Assembly (NCBI GenBank): GCA_017303795.1
Contig: JAFLBR010000004.1
Coordinates: 124,001 to 188,000, forward strand
Source of the DNA: Cytophagales bacterium
GTDB lineage: Bacteria; Bacteroidota; Bacteroidia; Cytophagales; Cyclobacteriaceae
DNA: 64,000 bases
Reading direction: 5' to 3'
The notes beneath the pieces were generated by a model. The model was given only the letters and a program-made list of their open reading frames with translations. It did no database searches and had not been told where the DNA came from. Shown in pieces: positions 1 through 8,679 of the stretch. The position numbers and the translations under genes are program-made. Every line of letters begins with the position of its first letter. Position 1 is the stretch's first letter.

Positions 1-509
1 ATTTGTATCAAGCCATTTATGCTTGTGGCGATTTACTTGAAAAGTTTGGCGGTCATAAATATGCTGCAGGATTAACTTTAGACAAATCAAATCTCGCGGC
101 CTTTCAGCAACGATTTGAAGAAGTGGTGGCAAACTCTATTACCGAAGAAATGCTTATTCCGTTAGTGGAGATTGATGTGCCCGTTCAGTTTGATGCCATG
201 AATGGAAAATTCAACAATGTGTTGAAACAAATGGCACCCTTCGGCCCCGAAAATCATAAACCGGTTTTTGAAGCAAAAGGTGTATTCGTGCAAAACGCTT
301 TGGGGAGTTTTAAAGACAAACACATTCGCTTTCTGGCCGGGCAACAAGGAAACGAAGCTGTATTTAGTGCAGTAGCTTTCGATTCGATGGAGCACTACGA
401 AGCCCTTGCATCAGGAGTACCGTTTCGCATCGCGTTTACGCTGGATGAAAATACGTTCAATGGAATTACATCGATGCAATTACGCATCAAAGACATTAAA
501 TTTGATTAG
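1..509 (+). CDS. recJ: Single-stranded-DNA exonuclease RecJ, C-terminal part (cut by window edge)
   Basis: This is the last 168 or so residues of RecJ, the 5'-3' single-strand exonuclease of recombination and repair. The reading frame is open at the left edge, so the true start and the catalytic DHH domain lie outside the window. The segment [19 protein letters not shown] is the DHHA1-domain signature of RecJ (FGGHxxAAG). It is followed by the C-terminal OB-like region, with [11 protein letters not shown] as a typical RecJ patch. The stop codon is two bases before the lptB start, so the two genes are probably cotranscribed. Identity is secure from the FGGH and PFGPEN motifs; nothing can be said about the missing N-terminus. 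Confidence 0.93.
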   Translation, partial: LYQAIYACGDLLEKFGGHKYAAGLTLDKSNLAAFQQRFEEVVANSITEEMLIPLVEIDVPVQFDAMNGKFNNVLKQMAPFGPENHKPVFEAKGVFVQNALGSFKDKHIRFLAGQQGNEAVFSAVAFDSMEHYEALASGVPFRIAFTLDENTFNGITSMQLRIKDIKFD

Positions 510-511
510 CT

Positions 512-1252
512 ATGGTATTGCGTGCCGAAAATCTGATCAAGCGCTATAAAAAAAGAACCGTTGTAAATAACGTTTCGGTTCAAGTAGAGCAAGGCGAAAT
601 TGTAGGCTTGCTTGGGCCAAACGGTGCTGGTAAAACAACCAGTTTTTATATGATTGTGGGTTTGATAAAACCCAACGATGGAAAAATCTTTTTAGATCAG
701 CAAGACATAACCGACCTGCCCATGTTTCAGCGGGCTAAACTCGGTATTGGTTATCTCGCACAGGAGGCTTCTGTGTTTCGTAAATTAACGGTGGAAGAAA
801 ATATTCTGGCGCCACTTGAAATGCGCGACATGCCCAAGAAAGATCGCAAGGAAAAAGTTGAGCAGTTGTTGGAAGAATTTAGTCTTACGCACGTCCGCAA
901 AAATCTGGGGATGGTACTTTCTGGTGGGGAACGCAGACGAACCGAAATTGCACGTGCACTTGCTGTCGATCCAAGTTTCGTATTGTTAGATGAACCCTTT
1001 GCTGGAGTTGACCCGATTGCCGTAGAAGAAATTCAAGGCATTGTGGCCCGATTAAAAAAGAAAAATATAGGCATTCTTATTACCGACCATAACGTGGACG
1101 AAACCCTTTCCATTACCGACCGCGCGTACCTGATGGTGGAAGGCAAACTCTTTAAAGCCGGAACCGCACAAGAACTTGCTGATGATCCATTAGTACGCAA
1201 AGTGTATCTTGGGCAAAACTTTCAGTTGCGCAGATCGAAGGTTGCCAGTTAA
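512..1252 (+). CDS. lptB: LPS export ABC transporter ATP-binding protein LptB
   Basis: Cytoplasmic ATPase that powers LptB2FG extraction of lipopolysaccharide from the inner membrane. The 246-residue length fits the family. Walker A is GPNGAGKT (residues 35-42), the ABC signature is LSGGERRR, and Walker B with its catalytic glutamate is [12 protein letters not shown]. The run [13 protein letters not shown] followed by FAGVDPIAV is diagnostic for LptB rather than a generic ABC ATPase, and an H-loop [10 protein letters not shown] follows. The ATG lies two bases after the recJ stop. No lptF, lptG, lptA or lptC gene is in the window, as is usual in Bacteroidota, where these genes are scattered. 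Confidence 0.96.
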   Translation: MVLRAENLIKRYKKRTVVNNVSVQVEQGEIVGLLGPNGAGKTTSFYMIVGLIKPNDGKIFLDQQDITDLPMFQRAKLGIGYLAQEASVFRKLTVEENILAPLEMRDMPKKDRKEKVEQLLEEFSLTHVRKNLGMVLSGGERRRTEIARALAVDPSFVLLDEPFAGVDPIAVEEIQGIVARLKKKNIGILITDHNVDETLSITDRAYLMVEGKLFKAGTAQELADDPLVRKVYLGQNFQLRRSKVAS

Positions 1253-1258
1253 TAATGT

Positions 1259-1289
1259 TTTGGTAATCGGGTAGTCTGCTCTATTTTTG
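1259..1289 (+). promoter_or_regulatory. Bacteroidota-type promoter of the GH3 gene
   Basis: A TTTG element (1259-1262) and a perfect TAnnTTTG element (TATTTTTG, 1282-1289) are separated by 19 bases, the arrangement of the Bacteroidota housekeeping promoter. The -7 element ends 9 bases before the ATG at 1299, so the transcript should have almost no leader. The upstream in-frame TTG at 1287 lies inside this element and is therefore unlikely to be the start codon. Confidence 0.7.
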
Positions 1290-1298
1290 AACCCACCT

Positions 1299-2819
1299 AT
1301 GCAAATCCTGAACTCCATCCTCACCTGGGTAATGAAGAAACGCATTCACCAGATTGAGCTTTTCAAAAAATATCCGCATGATGTACAGGACGAAGTTTTA
1401 AAAAAACTATTGAACACCGCGCGCTATACCGAGTTTGGACAGAAGTATGCGTTTGATGAGTTGATGCACTACGAAGATTTTAAACGCAGAGTACCCGTGC
1501 ATACCTACGAGCAATTGTTTCCCTATATCGAAAAGCAAATGCGGGGTGAACAAAATGTGTTGTGGCCATCGGAAGTAAAATGGTTTGCCAAATCCAGCGG
1601 CACCACCAATGCCCGCAGCAAGTTTATTCCTGTTACAACCGAAGCTCTGGAGGAATGTCACTTTAAGGGCGGTAAAGATTTACTCTCCATTTACGTAAAC
1701 AATTTTCCCGACACCCAAATGTTTAGCGGCAAAGGATTGGCCGTGGGTGGCAGTGCTCAGGTAAATGAATTCGATCCTACCGCCAACTCGCACTATGGCG
1801 ATGTATCGGCAGTGATTATGCATAACCTTCCGCCTTGGGCGCAATTCATTCGCACGCCAAGTTTAGAAGTTGCGCTTATGCCCAATTGGGAAGAAAAGAT
1901 TGAGCGACTGGCCCGCGAAACCATAGATGTAAATGTGACCAACATTGCCGGTGTACCTACCTGGACGGTGTTATTGTTGCAATACATTCTTGCTAAAGAG
2001 AACAAGAGTTCTATTCTGGAAGTGTGGCCCAACCTGGAAGTGTTTTTTCATGGCGCAGTTGCCTTTAAACCATATCGTAATTTATTCCGCTCACTTATTC
2101 CGGGCGATCAAATGAAATACTGGGAAACCTATAATGCCAGCGAAGGTTTTTTTGGTATTCAGGATCAGCCCAACTCAGAAGATTTATTATTGATGTTGGA
2201 TTATGGAGTGTTCTATGAATTTATTCCGGTTGAAGAACTGGACCAGGAATATCCGGAAGCCATTTCGCTTGGCGATGTAGAGGTTGGTAAGAATTACGCT
2301 ATGCTCATTACAACCAATGCTGGCTTGTGGCGATACAACATTGGCGACACGGTTAAGTTTACAAGCACTTCGCCATACCGTATTCGGATTTCCGGTCGCA
2401 CCAAACATTTTATAAATGCTTTTGGCGAAGAAGTAATTATTGAAAATGCAGAAACAGCCATTACCAAAGCCTGCGAACAAACCGGTGCTGTGATCGATAA
2501 CTTTACGGCTGCGCCCATCTATCTGGAAAAATCAAAACGCGGTGGCCACGAGTGGATAATCGAATTTAAAGTTAAGCCCCGCGACCTGAACGAATTCAAA
2601 GCAGTATTAGACGATACCTTGCGAAAAGTAAACTCCGACTACGATGCCAAGCGCACTATGGATATTGCACTGGTAGCGCCAACTATACATCCGGTAAGTG
2701 AAGGAACATTTTACAACTGGATGAAAAAGCGTGGTAAGTTAGGTGGCCAGAACAAAGTGCCACGACTTAGCAACTCGCGCGAGTTTGTGGACGATATTCT
2801 GGCGATGATTCAGAGCTAA
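1299..2819 (+). CDS. GH3 auxin-responsive-promoter family protein (acyl-adenylate-forming fold)
   Basis: A 506-residue protein of the GH3 family, related to plant enzymes that conjugate amino acids to acyl acids through an acyl-adenylate. Visible motifs are the N-terminal ATP-binding SSGTTNARSKFIPVT, the internal YNASEGFFGIQ, and RYNIGDTVKFTS followed by RIRISGRTKHFINAFGEEV, all characteristic of GH3. The bacterial substrate is not known. I chose ATG 1299 rather than the in-frame TTG at 1287 because a good promoter ends at 1289. The gene follows lptB by 46 bases with its own promoter, so it is probably an independent unit. The family call is secure; the reaction is inferred from plant homologues only. 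Confidence 0.9.
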   Translation: MQILNSILTWVMKKRIHQIELFKKYPHDVQDEVLKKLLNTARYTEFGQKYAFDELMHYEDFKRRVPVHTYEQLFPYIEKQMRGEQNVLWPSEVKWFAKSSGTTNARSKFIPVTTEALEECHFKGGKDLLSIYVNNFPDTQMFSGKGLAVGGSAQVNEFDPTANSHYGDVSAVIMHNLPPWAQFIRTPSLEVALMPNWEEKIERLARETIDVNVTNIAGVPTWTVLLLQYILAKENKSSILEVWPNLEVFFHGAVAFKPYRNLFRSLIPGDQMKYWETYNASEGFFGIQDQPNSEDLLLMLDYGVFYEFIPVEELDQEYPEAISLGDVEVGKNYAMLITTNAGLWRYNIGDTVKFTSTSPYRIRISGRTKHFINAFGEEVIIENAETAITKACEQTGAVIDNFTAAPIYLEKSKRGGHEWIIEFKVKPRDLNEFKAVLDDTLRKVNSDYDAKRTMDIALVAPTIHPVSEGTFYNWMKKRGKLGGQNKVPRLSNSREFVDDILAMIQS

Positions 2820-2867
2820 AAGGTTTACAACCTTTTAGCTTCCGGCAAACAAAGGTTGTAAACCTTT
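2819..2867. repeat. Long inverted repeat after the GH3 gene
   Basis: Arms 2819-2835 and 2851-2867 are perfectly complementary over 17 bases, with a 15-base loop. Each arm is itself near-palindromic (AGGTTTACAACCT). It starts on the last base of the GH3 stop codon. There is no long T-run after it, so it may be a weak bidirectional terminator or a dispersed palindromic element like those at 20059, 25388 and 48319. Confidence 0.75.
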
Positions 2868-2941
2868 AATACCCACTCATCCCAAAACCCTTTTGAGTGA
2901 ATTCCATTTTATTCATTTTCCATCTTCAAATCTCAAACTTT

Positions 2942-5119
2942 ATGAAACTCCTGAAAGTAGTTGTGTTGGTGCTGGTGGTTATTTCCGGCTACAGCCAGAC
3001 CAAAACCCCGATTGTGGCTACCGATCTGATGAAGATTGCCACCACCAATCAAATTCAAATTTCGCCTGATGGTACCAAAGCTGTGTTGGTGGTAAATCGC
3101 AAAGTGGTAAAAAATGAAAATGAATATTACTACACGCGCAATCTTTACTTACTGGATCTGATAAACAAAACCGAACCTGTTCAATTAACCTTTGGCGATA
3201 AAAATGATCTTTCGCCTCAATGGAGTCCGGATGGAAAACAAATTCTTTTTGTGCGTGCCGATGGTGATCGCTCACAGTTGTGGTTGTTGCCACTAAGTGG
3301 TGGCGAAGCACACGCTATTACCAAATCGGAGTATGGTGCCAGTAGCGCACAATGGAGTCCCGATGGAAAAAAGATTTTGTATTCGGCCAGTATTCCGTTT
3401 TCAAAAATAGAAGGTAAAACACCGTGGCCATACGAACGCCCTGGTCGCACACAGGGCGATGAACCTAACTTCAAAAATCTGAAAGCTGATGAACGCAAGA
3501 GCGTAGCCAATAGCCCCGATGGATCGCTAACGGAAGTGCGTGCGTGGTTGGCCAAAAATAATTTCGATAACAATCCGCGCGTGTTAGTGCGTCAGGATTT
3601 TCAAGGCGAACTTAATCTTAGTCCGGAAGAAAGTTTTTCGCACCTGTTTATTAAAACAATTGGGTCGGATGATAAAGACATTCAACTCACACAAGGCTTT
3701 CAGGACTTTCAATCAGCAAGCTGGTCTCCCGATGGCAAGAGTATCATATGCTCTTCGCGCGTGTATAAAGTTCATCCCGATCGCGAACAGGATAGTGACC
3801 TGTGGATAATTGATGTGGCCACTAAAAATGCAAAAGAGTTTTTAACCTGGCCGGGCTATAGTATTTCAAACCCAACTTACTCGCCCGATGGCACACACGT
3901 TACTTTTTATGCTTCCGCGATTGATAATCGCCATGCAACACAAAACAACCTGGCCATTGTTGCTGCGACCGGTGGTAAGCCTGCACTTTTAACAGCATCA
4001 CTTGATCGCGACATCGGTAGTCATGTGTGGTCGGTTGATAATAAAACCATTTATTTCTCTTCACAAACCGAAGGCGATATTCCGTTGTTTAGTATTCCCG
4101 CCAAGGGTGGTGCCATTACCAAAATTTTCGGTAACGATAATGGCGTAAACGATTTTGATGTGCGTGGCGATAAAGTGGTGTATGCGCTTACGGAAACAAG
4201 AAACCCCTGGGAAGTTTATCTCTACAATCTGAAAGACAAATCGAACAGGCAGTTAACACAACTAAACGAAGGTTGGGTTAAGAACCGTCTTATCAGTTCG
4301 CCAAAAGAATATTGGTTCACTCGCCCTGACGGAACAAAGATTCAGTATTGGGTACAAGAACCTGCCAATAAAAAAGATGGCTCAAAATATCCTACCATTC
4401 TCAACATTCACGGTGGGCCATCGGCCATGTGGGGGCCGGGTATTTTCAGCATGTGGCACGAATACCAATTGGAAAATAGTTGGGGTTATGGTTTAGTGTA
4501 TTGCAATCCGCGCGGTAGTGGTGGCTATGGCGATAAGTTTAAGAAAGGCAATTTTAAAGACTGGGGCACAGGCCCTGCTGGCGATATACTCGCTTCGTTA
4601 GATGAAGCTATAAAACAACATGCGTGGATAGATAAAGATCAGTTGTTTGTGGAGGGCGGAAGTTATGCCGGCTATATGGTGGCGTGGATTGTGGGCCATG
4701 ATAATCGTTTTAAAGCAGCCAATGCGCAGCGCGGTGTGTATGAACTTACCACGTTTATGGGTGAGGGCAATGCATGGCGTTTGGTGCCTACCAACTTTGG
4801 CGGCTGGCCGTGGGAGAAAGAAACAAAAGCAGTATTAGATTTTGAATCGCCACTCACTTACGTGGATAAGATTAATACTCCGTTATTGATTATACATGGC
4901 GATCAGGATTTGCGCACCGGTGTTATCCAATCTGAAATGCTTTATAAGAGTTTAAAGATTCTGAACAAACCTGTAGAATACATTCGTTACCCGCGCGAAG
5001 GCCACGAACTAACCCGCAGTGGTAATCCGGGCAGAATGATGGATCACATGTTACGCGTAATTGAATTTTTTGAACGCTATGCAAAACATCCGGAGCCTGC
5101 ACCGGCTACAGTGAGGTAA
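2942..5119 (+). CDS. Secreted S9 family prolyl oligopeptidase / dipeptidyl-peptidase-like serine peptidase
   Basis: Exported serine peptidase of 725 residues. The N-terminus MKLLKVVVLVLVVISGYSQ is a signal peptide, and starting at ATG 2942 rather than the upstream in-frame GTG at 2897 makes it begin the protein. The middle is a beta-propeller with repeated WSPDGK-type PD40 blades (four clear copies). The C-terminal alpha/beta hydrolase domain carries the triad: Ser574 in GGSYAGYM, Asp656 in HGDQDLRTG and His688 in EGHELT. The family trims peptides, usually after proline or small residues; the exact specificity is not readable. The stop codon directly abuts the start of the next gene, so the two are translationally coupled. 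Confidence 0.93.
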   Translation: MKLLKVVVLVLVVISGYSQTKTPIVATDLMKIATTNQIQISPDGTKAVLVVNRKVVKNENEYYYTRNLYLLDLINKTEPVQLTFGDKNDLSPQWSPDGKQILFVRADGDRSQLWLLPLSGGEAHAITKSEYGASSAQWSPDGKKILYSASIPFSKIEGKTPWPYERPGRTQGDEPNFKNLKADERKSVANSPDGSLTEVRAWLAKNNFDNNPRVLVRQDFQGELNLSPEESFSHLFIKTIGSDDKDIQLTQGFQDFQSASWSPDGKSIICSSRVYKVHPDREQDSDLWIIDVATKNAKEFLTWPGYSISNPTYSPDGTHVTFYASAIDNRHATQNNLAIVAATGGKPALLTASLDRDIGSHVWSVDNKTIYFSSQTEGDIPLFSIPAKGGAITKIFGNDNGVNDFDVRGDKVVYALTETRNPWEVYLYNLKDKSNRQLTQLNEGWVKNRLISSPKEYWFTRPDGTKIQYWVQEPANKKDGSKYPTILNIHGGPSAMWGPGIFSMWHEYQLENSWGYGLVYCNPRGSGGYGDKFKKGNFKDWGTGPAGDILASLDEAIKQHAWIDKDQLFVEGGSYAGYMVAWIVGHDNRFKAANAQRGVYELTTFMGEGNAWRLVPTNFGGWPWEKETKAVLDFESPLTYVDKINTPLLIIHGDQDLRTGVIQSEMLYKSLKILNKPVEYIRYPREGHELTRSGNPGRMMDHMLRVIEFFERYAKHPEPAPATVR

Positions 5120-5662
5120 ATGAAATTTGGCAAAATCAACTTAGCAATTGCTTCGTTAGCGGCAGTTGGTTTTAGTTTCATTTCACATGAGTTCGCTCAT
5201 TGGATAATGGGCGAACTTTTGGGCTATGATATGGTGATGACATTAAATACGGGTTATCCTAAAGCCTCGCGCTGGAATACAATGGAGGACTACATGATTG
5301 TGAGTGCCGTTGGTCCCATCATAACACTAATAACCTCCGCCACAATTTTTCTTCTAATCCGGTTTGATGGCAGCAAGTATTGGTTCGCGTTACTCTTCTC
5401 TTGCTTTTATCTTGAACTACTTTCTGGTGTTTTGAATTTTAGACACGCAAATGATCTTGGTCGAATAAGTCAATACTTTAATATTGGATTATTTACTTTA
5501 TCCGTACTATTTGTTTCGATACACGGCTGGCTTCTGTATTCAACTATTTTGAATAAAAAATATTCACATGCTTTTGTCGTGCAAACGCTGCTTTGGATAT
5601 TGCTATTCTCTTCTATATGGATTATGGCTAATCAGAAATTTAAAATCATATTGATTTCATAG
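5120..5662 (+). CDS. Small integral membrane protein with HExxH motif (M50-like)
   Basis: A 180-residue membrane protein. About five hydrophobic segments are visible. The first contains SHEFAHWIMGELLGYD, an HExxH zinc-peptidase motif inside a membrane helix, as in site-2 protease (M50) relatives. A possible second metal ligand is the Asp of RHANDLGRI (about residue 115), but the classical M50 LDG motif is not obvious. The ATG directly follows the stop of the S9 peptidase with no intervening base. It could be a degenerate site-2 protease or an uncharacterised membrane metalloenzyme; I would not name a substrate. Its position suggests it shares expression with the exported peptidase. Confidence 0.7.
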   Translation: MKFGKINLAIASLAAVGFSFISHEFAHWIMGELLGYDMVMTLNTGYPKASRWNTMEDYMIVSAVGPIITLITSATIFLLIRFDGSKYWFALLFSCFYLELLSGVLNFRHANDLGRISQYFNIGLFTLSVLFVSIHGWLLYSTILNKKYSHAFVVQTLLWILLFSSIWIMANQKFKIILIS

Positions 5663-5758
5663 TCAGAATTTCAAAAAGAGAAGATTATTATCTCTTTCTG
5701 TTTGATCAATTTAGAATATGTTACTAACATGTACCCGATTTAAAACTCTACCTGTATT

Positions 5759-6073
5759 ATGAAAATAGAAGTAAACACCGACCGGCACATTGAAGGCAGC
5801 GAAAGACTTATTGCGTATTGTAAATCAACTCTTGAGGCGGAGTTCGATCGCTTCAGCGATTACATTACCCGCATAGATGTACACTTTAGTGATGAGAACG
5901 GTGCCAAAGGTGGCGATGACGACAAGCGTTGTCTCATTGAAGCAAAACTGAAAGGACTTAATCCTGTTACCACTACCAACCACGCCTCCAACCTTGACGA
6001 TGCTCTGAGCGGTGCAATTGATAAGATGGCTTCGGTATTGGATTCTACTTTATCGAAACTGCGGGGGCATTAA
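5759..6073 (+). CDS. HPF/RaiA family ribosome-associated protein
   Basis: A 104-residue short-form ribosome hibernation or stress protein. The start MKIEVNTDRHIEGSERLIAY, the central IDVHFSDENGAKGGDDDKRCLIE and the C-terminal NLDDALSGAIDKMASVLDST reproduce the beta-alpha-beta-beta-beta-alpha pattern of the family, which sits in the decoding centre of idle ribosomes. There is no C-terminal dimerisation extension, so it is the short HPF/YfiA class. The gene stands alone, 96 bases after the membrane protein and facing the TPM cluster. Confidence 0.85.
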   Translation: MKIEVNTDRHIEGSERLIAYCKSTLEAEFDRFSDYITRIDVHFSDENGAKGGDDDKRCLIEAKLKGLNPVTTTNHASNLDDALSGAIDKMASVLDSTLSKLRGH

Positions 6074-6083
6074 ACAAATTGAT

Positions 6084-6148
6084 GCCACAGATTTACACAG
6101 ACCAACTCAGATAGGATTAAGTCTGAGGACATCGGTACAATCTGTGGC
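6084..6148. repeat. Nested inverted repeat in the hpf/TPM convergent gap
   Basis: Outer arms GCCACAGATT (6084-6093) and AATCTGTGGC (6139-6148) pair perfectly over 10 bases. They enclose a second perfect 6-base pair, CTCAGA (6106-6111) with TCTGAG (6122-6127). It resembles the dispersed CACAGATTTACACAG intergenic sequences that I recall from many bacterial genomes, but I cannot test copy number here. Confidence 0.6.
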
Positions 6149-6195
6149 TATCTCAATGTTTGAAGTCGATAGCACGAAAATTATTTCTTATTGAA

Positions 6196-6239
6196 ACTTA
6201 TGTGCCTTGAATTTCCAACACCAGATGTTGGACATAAGT
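6196..6239. terminator. Hairpin between converging genes, possible bidirectional terminator
   Basis: ACTTATGT (6196-6203) pairs with ACATAAGT (6232-6239), and CCAACA (6215-6220) pairs with TGTTGG (6226-6231) inside it, leaving an 11-base bulge on one side. It lies just past the 3' end of the TPM gene. There is no clean T-run, so the terminator role is uncertain. Confidence 0.45.
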
Positions 6240-6264
6240 CCTATTGAATAAGACTGACCAAACT

Positions 6265-7185
6265 TTACCAACTACCACTACTACCGCCACCACCAAAGCT
6301 TCCGCCACCACCCGAAAAACTACTACCGCTGCTGCTCCAGCTACTTGAACTGCTTGATCCCCAACTGCTGCCACTACTCCAACTTCCGCCTGAACCACCA
6401 GAGCCGCCACCTTCTTCAAATTTCTTCGCAATTTTTTTACCCCATGGGGTTTGATTCACCAACCATTTAATAATAGGGAAGCCTGCCAGATAAGATACAC
6501 CTGGCACAAACCAGAGATGACCCGGAAAAACAAAGGCTGGAAAAATAGAAAAGAAAGGCGTTAAGAATAAATACATAAACCAACCCCAGCCACCTTTTAT
6601 AAACAACCCAAAAAAAGCAAAGATACCGAGGAAGGCATAGATGCCCAGTCCAATGAGAATGCGGGCCGTAGTTGAAAGCTCACCTATTTCATTACTATCA
6701 ATAGCAGTGTACTCACCACCAATTGCGTTGGTTATTGCTGTTATAGCTGCTGATACACCATCATCAAAATCGGCTCTGCGAAAAGCGGGCGCCATTTCAT
6801 TGCGGATAATTCGATTTGAAAGTGCATCGGTTAATACGCCTTCCAAACCATGGCCAACTTCAATACGCATTTTATGATCGTCAACTGCAATCAGCAACAG
6901 CACGCCATTGTCTTTATCTTTCTGGCCCAGCTTCCATTTTTCAGCTACGCGTAATGAGTATTCTTCAATCGATTCGCCATCTAAAGAAGTGATGGTAAGA
7001 ATAGCAATCTGATTTGAGGTTGAATCTTCATAAGCCTTTAGTTGCGCTTCCAATGCTTCAACCGTTTCATGCTTTAGCACATGCGCATCGTCATGCACAC
7101 GCGTTCCCCACAACTCAGGTACTGGTTTTTGTGCAAGAGCAATACCTGAAACAAACAGAAACAACAGGAAAGATAATCGCATCAT
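6265..7185 (-). CDS. Exported TPM-domain protein with Gly/Ser-rich tail
   Basis: A 306-residue protein with signal peptide (MMRLSFLLFLFVSGIALAQ), a TPM domain (about 25-160) and a C-terminal membrane region. It ends in a low-complexity tail made almost only of Gly, Ser and Trp. The core shows VHDDAHVLKHETVEALE, the NQIAILTI strand, KWKLGQKDKDNGVLLLIA and IEVGHGLEGVLTDALSNRI, the classic TPM pattern (YgcG/Psb32-like). TPM proteins have been linked to phosphatase activity and photosystem II repair in plants, but the bacterial role is unclear. I chose the start at 7185 because longer forms would run back into the upstream gene. It is closely similar to the next gene, 22 bases upstream, and looks like a tandem duplicate. 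Confidence 0.87.
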   Translation of the reverse strand: MMRLSFLLFLFVSGIALAQKPVPELWGTRVHDDAHVLKHETVEALEAQLKAYEDSTSNQIAILTITSLDGESIEEYSLRVAEKWKLGQKDKDNGVLLLIAVDDHKMRIEVGHGLEGVLTDALSNRIIRNEMAPAFRRADFDDGVSAAITAITNAIGGEYTAIDSNEIGELSTTARILIGLGIYAFLGIFAFFGLFIKGGWGWFMYLFLTPFFSIFPAFVFPGHLWFVPGVSYLAGFPIIKWLVNQTPWGKKIAKKFEEGGGSGGSGGSWSSGSSWGSSSSSSWSSSGSSFSGGGGSFGGGGSSGSW

Positions 7186-7207
7186 GCAATCTATTCTTAA
7201 TACAGTT

Positions 7208-7954
7208 TTACCACGAATCACTCGAGCCACCGCCACCGGAAAATCCACCGCCACCAAAATCGCCACCCCACGAACCTCCCGAAGAACCACGGCCACCGCC
7301 TAACATACCACCCAACATAGCGGCCGTCCAGTAACCGCCCATGCCACCACCACCGCCACGATTTTTGCGCGACATCAATAAGATTATTAAACCAAGAAAA
7401 ATTAACGTGCTCCACGATGATTTTTTACCGCGCTTTCGCGGAGTGGGATTATCATTCGTGTATTCACCGGCTACTGCTTTTATAATGGCTACCACACCGG
7501 CTTGAATTCCGGCTTCATAATTTCCCTGGCGGAAGTAAGGTGCAACTTCATTCCGGTTTATCCGGCTGCTCAATGCATCGGTCAATACGCCTTCTAAACC
7601 ATAACCCACTTCAATACGCATCTGGCGTTCTTGCATGGCAATCAGAAACAATACGCCATTGTCTTTTCCTTTCTGGCCCAGTTTCCATTCTTCAAACACC
7701 CGCACACCATAACCATCAATATCTTCACCTTCCAGCGAAGGCACAATTAATACTGCAATCTGGGTTGAAGTTGAATCGCGATGGGCTTGCAACAACGCTT
7801 CCATTTGTGCTTTCGCAGATGCGGAAAGAACATTGGCTTCGTCATGCACCCACACAGCATTGTGTGGTGGAACTGCGCGCTGAGCCTGACCCGCAAAACC
7901 TGCAGCTATCAGCATCAGCAGAACTAAAAATCGTAATGAAGAAAAACCTTTCAT
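7208..7954 (-). CDS. Exported TPM-domain protein, paralogue of the downstream gene
   Basis: A 248-residue protein with a signal peptide ending near GFAGQAQ and a TPM domain: VWVHDEANVLSASAKAQMEA, STQIAVLIVPSL, EWKLGQKGKDNGVLFLIA and EVGYGLEGVLTDALSSRIN. One transmembrane helix (WSTLIFLGLIILLMS) is followed by a Gly-rich tail ending in GGGGSSDSW. The phosphoesterase-like role of TPM domains is only a family suggestion. It sits 7 bases after the third TPM gene and 22 bases before the duplicate, so the three genes form one operon. Confidence 0.88.
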   Translation of the reverse strand: MKGFSSLRFLVLLMLIAAGFAGQAQRAVPPHNAVWVHDEANVLSASAKAQMEALLQAHRDSTSTQIAVLIVPSLEGEDIDGYGVRVFEEWKLGQKGKDNGVLFLIAMQERQMRIEVGYGLEGVLTDALSSRINRNEVAPYFRQGNYEAGIQAGVVAIIKAVAGEYTNDNPTPRKRGKKSSWSTLIFLGLIILLMSRKNRGGGGGMGGYWTAAMLGGMLGGGRGSSGGSWGGDFGGGGFSGGGGSSDSW

Positions 7955-7961
7955 GCGAACG

Positions 7962-8612
7962 TTATTCCAGGCGTAAATCGTCTTTCAACTCGTTCACATC
8001 GTCAGGCGTGATTACAAATCCTTTTTCCAACAGCAAATCGCCACAGCGTTTAATAGCAGATACGATACCATCGGTAATATGACCTTGTTTTACATTCTCA
8101 ATAATTACCTTCACCATGCCGTCCCACTCTTTCTGATCCACCACTTTGCTGATGCCCTTATCGGCCATTACTATTACTTCGTGTTCAAAAAATGAAATGA
8201 AGATCATGATGCCCGTACGCTGGCGGGTGTTGAATACTTCTTCTTCAAGGAATGCACTTTGTGCCCGCTTAAACGTGGCCGAATCCATGTAGGATTGACT
8301 AAGCATAAGTCGCTTAACAAAACCCAGGTAATTTGCTTTGATGGCTCCAATCAATCCACCCAGTACAACCAACGTAAAAATCAAAACCGGATCGTACACA
8401 GCCAGGCTTGGCACGTAGCGATCAAAAATCACGATAAGTGCAAACACCAATGCGGCACCAATAAGGGCGGCCCGAAAATTGGCAATGGTATAATGACTGC
8501 TCTTTTCTACAAACACAGGCACAATCTCGCCTGAGATTTTACTCTCGGCTTCTTTCACAGCATCTTTTATGCGCTGCAGGTCCTGCTGACTAAATCGATC
8601 TTGAATTGCCAT
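7962..8612 (-). CDS. Membrane TPM-domain protein (third member of the cluster)
   Basis: A 216-residue protein without a signal peptide. The N-terminal half has FSQQDLQRIKDAVKEAESKI and SGEIVPVFVEKSSHY. Two membrane helices follow (about residues 48-68 and 75-95), then a C-terminal region with RTGIMIFISFFEHEVIVMAD and HITDGIVSAIKRCGDLL. This matches membrane TPM-like proteins that accompany the exported kind. An upstream start at 8693 would overlap the end of the CHAT gene; I prefer ATG 8612 because a perfect TAnnTTTG element lies 20 bases before it. It probably heads the three-gene TPM transcript. Confidence 0.8.
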   Translation of the reverse strand: MAIQDRFSQQDLQRIKDAVKEAESKISGEIVPVFVEKSSHYTIANFRAALIGAALVFALIVIFDRYVPSLAVYDPVLIFTLVVLGGLIGAIKANYLGFVKRLMLSQSYMDSATFKRAQSAFLEEEVFNTRQRTGIMIFISFFEHEVIVMADKGISKVVDQKEWDGMVKVIIENVKQGHITDGIVSAIKRCGDLLLEKGFVITPDDVNELKDDLRLE

Positions 8613-8632
8613 AGCAATGGTGTTGAGGGAAA

Positions 8633-8640
8633 CAAAGATA
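8633..8640 (-). promoter_or_regulatory. Promoter -7 element for the TPM operon
   Basis: On the minus strand this is TATCTTTG, an exact match to TAnnTTTG, 20 bases before the ATG at 8612. No clean TTG -33 box is visible at the right distance, so this is a partial promoter call. It helps decide the start of the third TPM gene. Confidence 0.5.
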
Positions 8641-8679
8641 GCGGAAAACAAACTCCATCCGGCAGAACGATGTAAATAA

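Noticed and set aside
1287-1298. TTG upstream start for the GH3 protein
   Set aside because: The codon overlaps the -7 promoter element (1282-1289) and the ATG at 1299 is better placed.
5675-5697. Short AT-rich hairpin AAAGAGA/TCTCTTT after the membrane protein
   Set aside because: The stem is weak, the loop is 9 bases and no T-run follows; I cannot support a terminator.
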